DNA of 50,391 nucleotides from an uncultured Colwellia sp. (GCA_913020705.1 CAJWBY010000013.1:1-50391), one strand, 5' to 3'. Counted from the first letter of the stretch, positions 7,409 to 16,646 are shown. Notes: a model not told the origin generated them from the sequence alone. Numbers and translations: made by a program.

Positions 7409-9124
7409 CTAGCCCTGAACATCTATAGTATCAACTAAACGAAGTACTTCTTCCACGCTAATAATACCTAGTTTGGCATAATCAAACGCCGCTTGCGCCA
7501 ATGGCGTAAAAGATGGATTTTCTTTTGCTAATTTCGTAAAGGCTTCTGAATCATCACGCTTAAGCGCAGCCATCATAGGTTCATTCATCTCTAATAACTC
7601 AAAAACGCCGATACGTCCTCTATAACCACTATATTGACAAGACTGACAGCCACGACCTTTTCTATAGGTAACCGTTTTAGCTTGTTCACCAGCGAGATGT
7701 GTCAACCACATCATTTCTTGTGCATCTGGCGTGTGATCTTCACCACAGTGTTCACATATTTTACGCACTAAACGTTGTGCTATAACGGCACGCAATGAGC
7801 TACCAACAAGAAAACCTGCCGCGCCCATGTCAATTAAACGTAATGCACTGGTGATAGCATCATTGGTATGTAAGGTTGATAATACTAAGTGACCTGTTAG
7901 TGCGCCTCGTAAGCCAATTTCGACTGTTTCATGGTCACGCATTTCGCCCACCATGATGATATCGGGATCTTGCCTTAATGCTGTACGTAATACGGTTGAG
8001 AAGTTTAAATCAATTTTAGGTGCTACTTGCACTTGATTGATTCGAGGTAAACGATACTCAACAGGATCTTCTACCGTTATGATTTTTTTAGTAGATTGAT
8101 TAAGTTCACTCAACGCGCCATATAGCGTGGTTGTTTTACCACTACCTGTTGGCCCTGTAACTAAAACCATACCATGCGGGCGGGTAATTTGATGGCGAAC
8201 ACGTGCAACTAGATCAGCAGGCATACCCGTTTGGTCAAGCGATAATAATCCTGCAGATTGATCGAGTAAACGCATAACTACCGACTCACCATGTTGTACT
8301 GGCATGGTAGACATACGAACATCAATATTATGACCTTTAATTTGTAGATTAAAACGACCATCTTGGGGTAAGCGTTTTTCTGAAATATCTAGGCCTGCCA
8401 TCAGTTTCAAACGCAATACCATGGCCGAGGCAATTTTATTTTCTTTAAGGATATTTTCTTGTAATACACCATCAATACGTTGACGAATTCGTAATAAATT
8501 TTCATCAGGTTCAATATGAATATCAGACGCTCGCATTTGCACTGCATCTTCAAAAACGGATTGTAATAATTTACCAACCGTTGCATCGCCACTATCATCT
8601 AGAAAGGTAGACGATAAATCAAAATCAGTGGTCTGCTCGTATTCTTCTTCTAACTGACTAGCAAATGATTCAATGTCAGCCGTACGTCGATATAATCCAT
8701 CAAATGCTTCATAGAGTTGCGATTCCATTACAACGGCAAGATTCAATCTTTTAGGGGAAAGCATTTGTTCAAGTTGATCTAGACCACTTAAATCAGCAGG
8801 ATCACTCATCCCCAATAATACGGATTCACCTTGATCTTCAATAATGAGCGCGCGTAAACGACGTGCATGAACTTCAGGTAACAATAGCGCTACTTCGTTA
8901 GGAATGCGACGTTGGCTAATATCTAAAAATGGGACATTAAGTTGCTGAGCTAAGAACTCTTGTAATTGACGCTCGCCTATATGGCCAAGCTCAATCAAGG
9001 TATCTCCTAATTTTCTTCCAGTCGTTTTCTGGCTATTAAGTGCCTGCATTAATTGTTCATTAGTGATGATATGTTCATGTACTAACAAATCGCCGAGGCG
9101 CATTTTTAATTTAGGTGCTGCCAT
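7409..9124 (-). CDS. mshE: MSHA extension ATPase MshE with c-di-GMP-binding N-terminus
   Basis: This is a 571-residue GspE/PilB-family hexameric ATPase that powers MSHA pilus extension in the cytoplasm. The N-terminus holds two consecutive MshEN motifs of 24 residues each: R9-Q32 (RLGDLL...QLMQALNSQ) and K38-Q61 (KLGDTL...QLQEFLAQQ), separated by five residues. This is the layout described for c-di-GMP binding. The ATPase core has Walker A GPTGSGKTT (about 322), Walker B DPDIIMVGEMRD, a His box HLVLSTLHTND, and a zinc-type tetracysteine (CEHC about 456 and CQSC about 490). All catalytic parts are present. It lies 2 nt after mshN and 14 nt before mshG. Pilus extension is therefore probably gated by c-di-GMP. 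Confidence 0.96.
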   Translation of the reverse strand: MAAPKLKMRLGDLLVHEHIITNEQLMQALNSQKTTGRKLGDTLIELGHIGERQLQEFLAQQLNVPFLDISQRRIPNEVALLLPEVHARRLRALIIEDQGESVLLGMSDPADLSGLDQLEQMLSPKRLNLAVVMESQLYEAFDGLYRRTADIESFASQLEEEYEQTTDFDLSSTFLDDSGDATVGKLLQSVFEDAVQMRASDIHIEPDENLLRIRQRIDGVLQENILKENKIASAMVLRLKLMAGLDISEKRLPQDGRFNLQIKGHNIDVRMSTMPVQHGESVVMRLLDQSAGLLSLDQTGMPADLVARVRHQITRPHGMVLVTGPTGSGKTTTLYGALSELNQSTKKIITVEDPVEYRLPRINQVQVAPKIDLNFSTVLRTALRQDPDIIMVGEMRDHETVEIGLRGALTGHLVLSTLHTNDAITSALRLIDMGAAGFLVGSSLRAVIAQRLVRKICEHCGEDHTPDAQEMMWLTHLAGEQAKTVTYRKGRGCQSCQYSGYRGRIGVFELLEMNEPMMAALKRDDSEAFTKLAKENPSFTPLAQAAFDYAKLGIISVEEVLRLVDTIDVQG

Positions 9125-9126
9125 AG

Positions 9127-10305
9127 TTATTCTCCCAACTCAATAATTCGCTGACGGGCAAACGTTTCAGCGCTTCCTGATAACCCACTTCTATTTAATG
9201 CTGTTTGATAGGCATTGCTTGCTTGTTCAAATTCGCTGTTGCTGTCGTGTGCCACAGCTAAGCCCAGCCACCAGCGAGAAGCTGAAGGTTCGATGCTTAC
9301 CAAAACTTGATATGCTTCTGCTGCAAAAGAAAATTCATTTAGCTGCTGAGCCGTGGTAGCTCGTAAACTCTGATATTCAACACTGGTAACATTGTTTACT
9401 CTCGGCATAGCGTTTAAAGTCAAAAATGCCTGTTGTACTTGGTTTTGCTGTAAATAGACTCTGGCTTTCATCACTCGAAACTCACTATCATTTGGCGATA
9501 AATTAATTCCCTGGGAAAGTAAATTTAAAGCATCTGAATAAGCTTCACGACCAAACCATAAAGCGGCAAGTTGTTTCCTCGCACTTTTATGGTCGGGAAT
9601 AACTAATAATACATCTTCAAATAAAGTTTCTGCCTGAGCTATATTATTATTAACTAATGCTTGCTCAGCACGTAATAATTTTTGCTTTGCGAGCTCACCT
9701 GGTGTTAATTTTTTTCGTGATATTTTCAACGTTGATCGTTTTACATCAATAGCAATTGGCTTTACAAGCTCTTGCTGATTGTTCGCGTTATTAGTGATGT
9801 CGTTAGTCGAAGTAACAGTCGTTTCAGCAACATTTTCACGTATGTCATTGTCTCCCAGAATATTATTTGATGTAGTATTTTCTTGAGTACCTTTAATCAT
9901 TTCAGATACGTCAGGCTTATTTTGATTAAAGTCATCTTGATTTAGGGTATTACTTATACTGTCTTGATTAATATCATTAGCATTATTCCTTAAATCACGA
10001 CTTTCTAATATCTGCTCTGGAGATGAATTCTTAGGCGCAATAGTTTGTTCTAGTTTTTTGACTGTTGTATTATTTTGCGGAGTATTGCTTTCTGGCGAAA
10101 TACTCATCTTTAAGGTTTGATTTTCAACATACATTTGCCAAACAAAAATGCCGACAATGTTAAGTAAAATAATAACGATTAAACTAATGAATACAGTTTT
10201 TTTATTTGAAGATGCTGACGAAATAGGCGCAGTAAAATCACTAGAGCCTTGTTGTTCAACTTGGCGTTGGTCTAAATCTTTTAACATTTGGTTAATTACG
10301 CTCAA
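9127..10305 (-). CDS. mshN: MSHA biogenesis TPR protein MshN
   Basis: This 392-residue protein begins MSVINQMLKDLDQRQ, the hallmark N-terminus of MshN. One transmembrane helix (about residues 37-57) is followed by a long Asn/Asp/Thr-rich linker (about 65-195). The C-terminal half (about 205-390) has at least four TPR-like repeats, for example NNIAQAETLFEDVLLVIPDH and REAYSDALNLLSQGINLSPND. The layout suggests an inner-membrane anchor with a periplasmic TPR domain, likely assisting secretin or pilus assembly. Its ATG overlaps the mshM stop by 4 nt and its own stop is 2 nt from mshE, so the three are translationally linked. Confidence 0.92.
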   Translation of the reverse strand: MSVINQMLKDLDQRQVEQQGSSDFTAPISSASSNKKTVFISLIVIILLNIVGIFVWQMYVENQTLKMSISPESNTPQNNTTVKKLEQTIAPKNSSPEQILESRDLRNNANDINQDSISNTLNQDDFNQNKPDVSEMIKGTQENTTSNNILGDNDIRENVAETTVTSTNDITNNANNQQELVKPIAIDVKRSTLKISRKKLTPGELAKQKLLRAEQALVNNNIAQAETLFEDVLLVIPDHKSARKQLAALWFGREAYSDALNLLSQGINLSPNDSEFRVMKARVYLQQNQVQQAFLTLNAMPRVNNVTSVEYQSLRATTAQQLNEFSFAAEAYQVLVSIEPSASRWWLGLAVAHDSNSEFEQASNAYQTALNRSGLSGSAETFARQRIIELGE

Positions 10306-11210
10306 GCGATTACTCCATAATTTTTCAATACATATACAATTATTACTGTTGAAATTATCACGCTAGCAACACTTACGTACCATTTAGTGTTACTGGGTTG
10401 AATCGTTGCTTCAGTATCATTTATCGCTGCAGATAAATGTTTATTGGTTATTTGGTAAATCCCCTCTCCATAACTTAACATCAACATTTTATGACACAGT
10501 ACATTAACCAAGCGAGGAATGCCTTTACTTACTCTAGCCACCTTATTCGCTAAAGTCGCACTAAATAATGAAGCTCCCTTATAACCTGCAACGTTCATGC
10601 GATGCTGAATATAGCTTTGTACTTCTATCGCTGTCATTGCTCGTAGTTTATAAGAAAAAGTAATACGTTGTTTTAGTTGCCTAAATCTTGTTGTTGCTAA
10701 ACGTTCGTCTAATTCTGGTTGAGCAAACAAAACGACTTGTAAAAGTTTCCGCGTTTCAGTTTCTAAATTTGTGAATAAACGCAGAGCTTCAAGACTTTCT
10801 TCAGGCAAAGCTTGAGCTTCATCGAGAATAAGTACGACGGAATGACCTTCCGAGTGGAGTTCTAATAATCGTTGCTGAATACGTTCAGTTAGTAATTGTA
10901 CTGACATGCGCTGTGCTTGTTTTACGCCTAGTTCAACGGCTACCGCTCGACGTAGCTCATCAGGTTTTAAATAGGGATTAGGAATATAAGCAGTAACAAA
11001 ATGTTCTGGTATTTCATTGAGCAATTTTCGGCAAAGCAGGGTTTTTCCTGTACCTACTTCACCTATAACCTTAATAAAACCTTCACCTGTTTTCAATGCA
11101 GTTAACAATACAGCTAACGCTTCATTATGAGGCTCTAAACCAACATAAAATGCAGTGTTTGGTGTTAACGTAAACGGAAGTTCCGTTAAACCAAAGTGGT
11201 AAAGATACAT
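10302..11210 (-). CDS. mshM: MSHA biogenesis AAA ATPase MshM (ExeA-like)
   Basis: This 302-residue protein begins with the ExeA/MshM opening MYLYHFGLTELPFTLTPN. It has Walker A GEVGTGKT (about residues 51-58), Walker B VVLILDEAQALPEE (about 124-137) and an arginine-containing sensor region (FRQLKQRITF). A C-terminal transmembrane helix (about 276-297, SVASVIISTVIIVYVL) anchors it in the inner membrane. The family energises or organises secretin assembly through peptidoglycan. It lies 9 nt after mshL, which encodes the secretin, and overlaps mshN by 4 nt. Confidence 0.93.
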   Translation of the reverse strand: MYLYHFGLTELPFTLTPNTAFYVGLEPHNEALAVLLTALKTGEGFIKVIGEVGTGKTLLCRKLLNEIPEHFVTAYIPNPYLKPDELRRAVAVELGVKQAQRMSVQLLTERIQQRLLELHSEGHSVVLILDEAQALPEESLEALRLFTNLETETRKLLQVVLFAQPELDERLATTRFRQLKQRITFSYKLRAMTAIEVQSYIQHRMNVAGYKGASLFSATLANKVARVSKGIPRLVNVLCHKMLMLSYGEGIYQITNKHLSAAINDTEATIQPSNTKWYVSVASVIISTVIIVYVLKNYGVIA

Positions 11211-11219
11211 ATATGTTGG

Positions 11220-12980
11220 CTATTCGTCATTGCTATCAGGAACAGGTTTAGAAGCTTCAGGTGCAGTTGAATCAGCTTCTTCATTTTGTGAAAAATCTTC
11301 TTCTTCTGGAAACCATTGTTTTAACAATGAACGAGCATCTTGCAACTGGTTTTTCCACGTGTCTTGACCAACAACAATAGGTTTTAACATAATAACCAAT
11401 TCTTTTTTCTGTGTTGTTTCACTTTTACTTTTGAATAACTCACCAAATATTGGTATATCACCTAGAAGTGGCGTTTTTGATTCCATATCAACTTTTCGTG
11501 TTTCAATTAAACCACCAATGACAACAATTTCACCTGATTTAGCACGAATAATTGTATCTGATTCTCGCACACTGCTTTGCGCTAAAGGTAAGATAATCTC
11601 TTCCCCATCAAACTTAATCACTTTACTTTGTTCATTAGTCAATGTTACCGAAGGATGAACATGAAGAATAACTTCATCATTTTCAGCAATTTGTGCAGTA
11701 ACATCTAAAGCAATACCTGAGAAGAAAGGCGTCAAATCAATTTCTGGAGTCGTTGTAGTTGATGTGCCTGTAGTCGTAGTACTTGAAATATCCGTAACAA
11801 AATATTCATCTTCTCCGACTTTGATTACCGCTTTTTGATTATTAGTTGCGGTTATTCTTGGGCTTGAAAGTACTTGTACATTACCTTGTGTAGACAGTAA
11901 GTCAATCACGCCACTAAAATCATCATTATTAAACGATAAACTACTAGTACCCCCAATAGTACCTGAAATAATGTTACCCGCGATTCCGCCTGCTGTAGAA
12001 AAAGTTAAATCGCTGCTGCCAATACTTCCTAGTACTTTATCCCACTTAACACCTTGTTGATAATCATCATTAAGCGTAACTTCCATAATTTTTGCTTCAA
12101 TGATAACTTGGCGTCGCAAATGGGTTTCTGTATATTTAATGAAGCTTTTAACGACCTTTATTTCTTCTGGTAAAGCGCGAATAGTTACTAAACCTGCTTG
12201 TGGAGAAACGATAACAGAACGCCCTGCCTCAGAGCCAACAAGTAACGTTAATGTTTCTTTTAATTCGGTCCAAAAATCAGATTCGGTTTCGGTGTAGATA
12301 TTAACACCGCCATTTCCTTGTTGATTGTTTTGATTGTTATTTGAGCTGCTTGAGTTACTAGAATTACCTGATCTGCTTGAATTATTGGAGTTGTTGTTAG
12401 AATTATTGCCGCTGTTTTGGTCACTCTCTGACACACCACCAGAATTTATACTCATACTCGACATGCCTGAACGCTTTACGTACAAGTAGTTAAGAGGAAT
12501 AGTTTCTGTGCGAATACCAGCAGGATAAACTTGAATAACTTTACCTTTACGACGTATTTCATAGCCGTAAACTTCTTCTACAACATCCAGGACTTCATGC
12601 AGCGTATTATTTTTTAAATTAAGCGTAATTGTGCCCGTAACATCAGGATGAACGACAACGCTATAAGGCGACTCATCAACTAAAGCAGCAAAAAAATCTT
12701 GCGCACTTACATCACTAGCTGCAATTTCCAAACGCTTTTCGGCGAGTAAGCCTTGTCGAGCTTGGCTTATACTTCGCTGCATTAATTCTTGCTGAATGTC
12801 ATTAGGTACGTTTTGTAATGCTTTAGGTTTAGGCTTACTAGATTCCTTTATTGCCTCATCTAGTGCACTAATCATCTCTGCGGGTTTATCTGGTGCAGTT
12901 TGACAACCAACTAAAGCTAAAAGTAACGTGAAGCAATAAAGTTTTCTTTGAGTATTTTTCATTTGATCATATCTTTTCAT
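11220..12980 (-). CDS. mshL: MSHA outer-membrane secretin MshL
   Basis: This 586-residue lipoprotein secretin has a signal peptide with lipobox LVGC (Cys26 from the first ATG). An STN/N-domain follows (about 65-165: ASDVSAQDFFAALVDESPY, VVHPDVTGTITLNL), then a Ser/Asn-rich linker of about 50 residues (about 175-227), then the C-terminal secretin core (about 290-535) with VQVLSSPRITATNNQKA and GEIVVIGGLIETRK. An acidic Glu/Asp tail ends the protein. It should form the outer-membrane pore through which the pilus passes. The ATG at 12980 overlaps the mshK stop (ATGA); a second ATG at 12962 gives a more compact signal peptide and is possible. Confidence in the family is high. Confidence 0.95.
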   Translation of the reverse strand: MKRYDQMKNTQRKLYCFTLLLALVGCQTAPDKPAEMISALDEAIKESSKPKPKALQNVPNDIQQELMQRSISQARQGLLAEKRLEIAASDVSAQDFFAALVDESPYSVVVHPDVTGTITLNLKNNTLHEVLDVVEEVYGYEIRRKGKVIQVYPAGIRTETIPLNYLYVKRSGMSSMSINSGGVSESDQNSGNNSNNNSNNSSRSGNSSNSSSSNNNQNNQQGNGGVNIYTETESDFWTELKETLTLLVGSEAGRSVIVSPQAGLVTIRALPEEIKVVKSFIKYTETHLRRQVIIEAKIMEVTLNDDYQQGVKWDKVLGSIGSSDLTFSTAGGIAGNIISGTIGGTSSLSFNNDDFSGVIDLLSTQGNVQVLSSPRITATNNQKAVIKVGEDEYFVTDISSTTTTGTSTTTTPEIDLTPFFSGIALDVTAQIAENDEVILHVHPSVTLTNEQSKVIKFDGEEIILPLAQSSVRESDTIIRAKSGEIVVIGGLIETRKVDMESKTPLLGDIPIFGELFKSKSETTQKKELVIMLKPIVVGQDTWKNQLQDARSLLKQWFPEEEDFSQNEEADSTAPEASKPVPDSNDE

Positions 12981-13318
12981 TTTGATTTAACCACGACACT
13001 AGAAAATACACTGAGCTTTAAGCGTTTTTCTGCTGAACGTAAGACAACGCTGGTATTGTTCACAGCTACCAATTCATACTGACGAATAAAGTCACCTACT
13101 TTTAATACTTGACCATTAATCACCGCGGTATGTACTTCAACGCCATGAACAATACTTTCTAATATTAATTCTGCTTTTGTTGCAGCCTGTGCTTTAGTAA
13201 TGGATGAAAAGCCACTTGCTGACAACGGTTTTGTAGGGTCATTATTTTGTGCACTAACTAAAAATGTCATAAACATGATTATGAAATATAAACTGTTTAA
13301 CGTTAGGTTTTTAAACAC
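12977..13318 (-). CDS. mshK: MSHA biogenesis protein MshK (PilP-like)
   Basis: This 113-residue exported protein has a signal peptide (about residues 1-24) followed by NNDPTKPLSASGF, the PilP/GspC-type DPTRP-like motif. A compact beta domain comes next (ELILESIVHGVEVHTAVINGQVLKVGDFI, then YELVAVNNTSVVLRSAEKRLKLSVF). The family links the inner-membrane PilN/PilO-like pair (MshI2/MshJ) to the secretin (MshL, which starts inside its stop codon). Overlaps on both sides (8 nt with mshJ, 4 nt with mshL) indicate coupled translation. Confidence 0.9.
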   Translation of the reverse strand: MFKNLTLNSLYFIIMFMTFLVSAQNNDPTKPLSASGFSSITKAQAATKAELILESIVHGVEVHTAVINGQVLKVGDFIRQYELVAVNNTSVVLRSAEKRLKLSVFSSVVVKSK

Positions 13319-14009
13319 CGATAAACTCCCGTTTAGTACTTAAGCTGTACATTTCTATTTCTAGTTCACTTACCGGATATTCTTTAAGCTGATAATTAAA
13401 CTCTTTCCAAAAAAACTTCCATGATAGTGATTCAAGTTGAGTTAAATAATCACGTAATTGAAAATAACTACCACTAAGTTTAATTTTTATTGAATGTCTA
13501 TAAAGCACTAATTTTTCTTGGTTAGGGTCAGTTTCCGCAGTTGAAATATCTTTAATTTTAACAGCAGGCTTTGAACTCGCAAGCGTTATCGCTTGAGCTG
13601 GAATAACTTGAAACGACTGTAAAGAGATACCTTTTTGAGTTTTCAACAACTGCAGTAACGCATGGCGCATTTGAATAGGATTGATGAGATCAGAGGTAAG
13701 CTGTAATAAATTCACATCAACTTTTTTTAGTCTTTCTTTGTATTGTGAAATTTGCTTATTAAGTTCTGAATTAGGATCTTTTGACAAGCCGTCTTCTAGC
13801 AATGTTATTGAGGAATTAGCTGATCGGTTTGCTTTACTCATTTGTATAATTTGCTTTTCAAACTTATCTATTTTTGACGAATTATCATCAATAAAAAAAG
13901 TATGAATGATAAAAATTATGGCAACTAAGCCAGTAATCAGTACCATATATTGTTCACGAGGTGTAATCGCTAAATATTTGTCACCATAGTCTTGCCATTG
14001 TTTATTCAT
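13311..14009 (-). CDS. mshJ: MSHA biogenesis protein MshJ (PilO-like)
   Basis: This 232-residue protein has one transmembrane helix (about residues 22-41, YMVLITGLVAIIFIIHTFFI). A coiled-coil stretch (about 45-110) and a ferredoxin-like periplasmic domain with paired strands (GISLQSFQVIPAQ, HSIKIKLSGSYFQLRDYLTQLESL) complete it. This is the PilO/GspM fold. It overlaps mshI2 upstream and mshK downstream by 8 nt each. In the MSHA machine it is expected to pair with MshI2 in the alignment complex of the inner membrane. Confidence 0.9.
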   Translation of the reverse strand: MNKQWQDYGDKYLAITPREQYMVLITGLVAIIFIIHTFFIDDNSSKIDKFEKQIIQMSKANRSANSSITLLEDGLSKDPNSELNKQISQYKERLKKVDVNLLQLTSDLINPIQMRHALLQLLKTQKGISLQSFQVIPAQAITLASSKPAVKIKDISTAETDPNQEKLVLYRHSIKIKLSGSYFQLRDYLTQLESLSWKFFWKEFNYQLKEYPVSELEIEMYSLSTKREFIGV

Positions 14010-14607
14010 TAGTCTCTCCCACGCCGGCTTTAGAGCTAACTAAAAATTGGGTCAACTTTTCTTCATTTTCGTTCAGAGAAAAATTAATGAATGATTTTCC
14101 TGACAAAAATTTTGATGTCTCAAATTTAGCTAACCATGCAGGAACGGCTTCAGGGCTTCTTGCTAAACCTGAAAAAGTTAAATCTTGATAAGTAATATTA
14201 ACATGCTGCAAACTAATGTCTTTGTGATGCATCTTGGATAATTCAGTCATAGATGAAGCAAAGCCTGCAACCGAAGTATGTGTTGGGTCTGTTAACTCAC
14301 CTAGTAATATATTTTTATTTTTCAAAAAGCTTTTTAACATGGCAAGCTCTTCAATCACTTTTGAACTGGCACGATTAGCTTTAACTTTCTCTTGTAATTG
14401 AGCGAGTAATTTTTCTTGTTTTGCTTTTACCTTTGAAAGCTCAGAGTGTTTAGCACTCAATGTTGCTACTTGATACTGATTCAAAAAAGTCCAAGACAAC
14501 ATGAATAAAAAGACTACAGACCAAAGCGCTACGACTCTCGGTAAAGTCACTAACGCCTGTTTAGGTAATAAATCTGCTTGTAGTAAATTAATTGAATTTT
14601 TTGCCAT
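14002..14607 (-). CDS. mshI2: MSHA biogenesis protein MshI2 (PilN-like)
   Basis: This 201-residue protein begins MAKNSINLLQADLLPKQ. The INLL element near the N-terminus is the PilN motif that docks into the actin-like partner (PilM/MshI). A transmembrane helix (about 27-46) is followed by a coiled coil (about 50-90) and a ferredoxin-like domain (HKDISLQHVNITYQDLTFSG). The start overlaps the last base of the mshI stop. Together with MshI and MshJ it matches the PilM-PilN-PilO assembly platform. Confidence 0.9.
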   Translation of the reverse strand: MAKNSINLLQADLLPKQALVTLPRVVALWSVVFLFMLSWTFLNQYQVATLSAKHSELSKVKAKQEKLLAQLQEKVKANRASSKVIEELAMLKSFLKNKNILLGELTDPTHTSVAGFASSMTELSKMHHKDISLQHVNITYQDLTFSGLARSPEAVPAWLAKFETSKFLSGKSFINFSLNENEEKLTQFLVSSKAGVGETNE

Positions 14608-15512
14608 TAGCTTATTGGCTCCATATTATTCAACTGTGTAGCTCCGACAGATACCGCGAACTCTCTAGCATGAGCCAAACCATCCGGCATAGTGAGTAAG
14701 TTTACGGCAACATTTGTATTCTCGGACAACTTGCGTGCTAATACGGCTTCATTAGCCATAGGAACAATAACTTCAATGCTACGAATAGGCGCTTGTTTTA
14801 ATTGACGTTCAAAATAATCTGTTGAACGTTGAATTTCTAGGTTTAAATTATCAATAACACCATATGATAATTCTTCTTCTGTTTTTGTCGCTATTTGAGC
14901 AAAGCCGCGTAAACGACGCGAGAAAAACACTTTGCCTTGCTTAACAATCAATAATATTATTTCTTCGTTTGGCTGCTGACAAACCATTAAGCACGCATCG
15001 TTTTGCACTACGAGTAAGCTAGCAAAAGCAAATTCCTCAGTAGTGATTGATTTTAATATCAGCCCATTTTGGCTAAGCGGCTCAATGAAAGTTAATAATT
15101 CTTTTTTGGAAGCGCAGACAACGTTTATTTTTTCATTTCCACCGGCCAGTGTTGGTCCATCAAAATAATCCAATACCATATCTTCTGGTGAATAATTAAC
15201 GAGATCTTTAATTTGCCATTTTAATGCAGCGTTTAACTCGCTTTCGGGAATGTTCGGCTTATCAACTTGCACAATTTGTGTTTGTGATGAAGCTAAAACG
15301 AGATGACATATCCCCTGCAATTGATATTTTTCTTGTTGAAGCTTAATCTGTTGAGGATGTTCCGCTAAGGGAGATTTAATTTGTTGAAACTGTGACTCCT
15401 TTTCCTCTGGACAAGAAAAAAAAGCAAACGACTGCTGGCGTAGACTCACACCTAACAAATCTTTAGACTCTACTTTTGAGAAAATATTATTTATTTTTTT
15501 AATAAGCGACAT
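14607..15512 (-). CDS. mshI: MSHA biogenesis protein MshI (PilM-like, actin fold)
   Basis: This 301-residue soluble protein resembles the PilM/GspL cytoplasmic domain. It has a strand-rich opening (KDLLGVSLRQQSFAFFSC), a SELNAALKWQIKDLVNYSPEDMVLDYFD stretch typical of MshI, and a C-terminal half with NLNLEIQRSTDYFERQL that forms part of the actin-like fold. It is the first gene of the MSHA operon here. mshH (csrD), often found upstream of mshI in Vibrio and Shewanella, is absent. Only a weak ribosome binding site is visible before the ATG. A possible promoter lies at 15552-15579. Confidence 0.9.
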   Translation of the reverse strand: MSLIKKINNIFSKVESKDLLGVSLRQQSFAFFSCPEEKESQFQQIKSPLAEHPQQIKLQQEKYQLQGICHLVLASSQTQIVQVDKPNIPESELNAALKWQIKDLVNYSPEDMVLDYFDGPTLAGGNEKINVVCASKKELLTFIEPLSQNGLILKSITTEEFAFASLLVVQNDACLMVCQQPNEEIILLIVKQGKVFFSRRLRGFAQIATKTEEELSYGVIDNLNLEIQRSTDYFERQLKQAPIRSIEVIVPMANEAVLARKLSENTNVAVNLLTMPDGLAHAREFAVSVGATQLNNMEPIS

Positions 15513-15551
15513 TTATCAATATTATTATTTATAGTCAAATCTCTAAAAATC

Positions 15552-15579
15552 ATTATCCCCTATTCCATTAAAGGCGCAA
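15552..15579 (-). promoter_or_regulatory. possible sigma-70 promoter of the msh operon
   Basis: On the minus strand, TTGCGC (-35, 15574-15579) and GATAAT (-10, 15552-15557) are separated by 16 nt. The -10 matches the consensus well and the -35 only in its TTG. It lies about 40 nt before the mshI start in the 115-nt divergent gap with the PLP enzyme gene. Confidence 0.35.
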
Positions 15580-15627
15580 GTTTTTTATTGAGTAGTTACA
15601 TTTAAGTAAAGAATAACATTACCTTTT

Positions 15628-16560
15628 ATGCAATCAGAATCTAAATTACAGACAATTTCGCACCCTTTATTTGAGAAACACCAGCTTCGTGTTTCAATAA
15701 AACGTGACGATTCTATTCATCCAATAATTTCTGGAAACAAGTGGCGTAAGCTAAAATTCAACTTAGATTTCGCTAAAATGCACAATTACACGGGCGTTAT
15801 CAGCTTTGGTGGTAGTTTCTCGAATCATATTCACGCCCTAGCTTTTTCTTGCCAGCAACAGGGATTAAAAAGTATAGGCATTATTCGCGGCGAAAAAGAA
15901 TACGCGAGTAATTTCACCCTTTCTATGTCGATAAAATGGGGAATGGAGCTCAATTTTGTTGATCGTAAAACCTATCGTTTGCGTGAAGACCAAGATTACC
16001 TAGCTGAATTACAGGAAGCACATCCTGATTATTTAATTGTTCCTGAAGGGGGGAGTAACGCATTAGCCTTGCCAGGTGTTGGTGAAGTGATCACAGAATT
16101 AAATCATCAATGTGAATTTGATACTTTACTCACACCCGTTGGAAGTGGAGGAACTTTAGCTGGCTTAATAAAAGCAGATAATAATCAGCATCAACTTATA
16201 GGTATCGCGGTACTTAAACAAAATGGGTACCTAATAGACCAAGTAAATAATTTATTAGGAGAACCATCAAATTATACACACTGGCAAATAATGTCTGAAT
16301 TTCATCGTGGTGGTTATGCAAAATTCAATAAAGATGATGCGTTTAAAATACTCAACTTTAGTAATCAAACAGGCTTTACTTTTGAACCTGTATATTCAGG
16401 AAAAATGATTTTGGCATTACTAGACTTAATTGAGCAAGGATTTTTCCCCAAAGGACATCGTATTGTGATATTGCACACTGGTGGCCTACAGGGTATTGGC
16501 GGTTTAATCGAACGAAACTTACTTAGCGCAGATGATTGGGCAATGCCTAAAATCAAGTAA
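15628..16560 (+). CDS. PLP-dependent D-cysteine desulfhydrase / ACC deaminase family enzyme
   Basis: This is a 310-residue fold-type II PLP enzyme. The cofactor lysine is in SGNKWRKL (Lys38) and the phosphate and substrate loop in FGGSFSNHIHALAF. PEGGSNALALPGVGE and TPVGSGGTLAGL are the other family motifs, with GSGGT as the phosphate-binding glycine loop. Members cleave D-cysteine to pyruvate, H2S and ammonia, or deaminate ACC; the exact substrate cannot be read here. It is slightly shorter than DcyD (about 330). It stands alone between the divergent msh operon and the convergent rplI. A terminator shared with rplI follows. Confidence 0.85.
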   Translation: MQSESKLQTISHPLFEKHQLRVSIKRDDSIHPIISGNKWRKLKFNLDFAKMHNYTGVISFGGSFSNHIHALAFSCQQQGLKSIGIIRGEKEYASNFTLSMSIKWGMELNFVDRKTYRLREDQDYLAELQEAHPDYLIVPEGGSNALALPGVGEVITELNHQCEFDTLLTPVGSGGTLAGLIKADNNQHQLIGIAVLKQNGYLIDQVNNLLGEPSNYTHWQIMSEFHRGGYAKFNKDDAFKILNFSNQTGFTFEPVYSGKMILALLDLIEQGFFPKGHRIVILHTGGLQGIGGLIERNLLSADDWAMPKIK

Positions 16561-16588
16561 CATTATGTGAGATAACAATAGATAAAAA

Positions 16589-16620
16589 AATACCGTTATT
16601 CTTAAAAGAACAACGGTATT
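16589..16620. terminator. bidirectional terminator between the PLP enzyme gene and rplI
   Basis: AATACCGTT and AACGGTATT form a perfect 9-bp stem, extended inside by TTCTT/AAGAA. On the minus strand a run of seven T follows, so it fits as the end of the rpsF-rplI operon. On the plus strand the T-run is short. A second perfect inverted repeat (16628-16651) overlaps the rplI stop codon. Confidence 0.82.
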
Positions 16621-16646
16621 TTGTAGACTTAATTTAGCAGGCTAAA

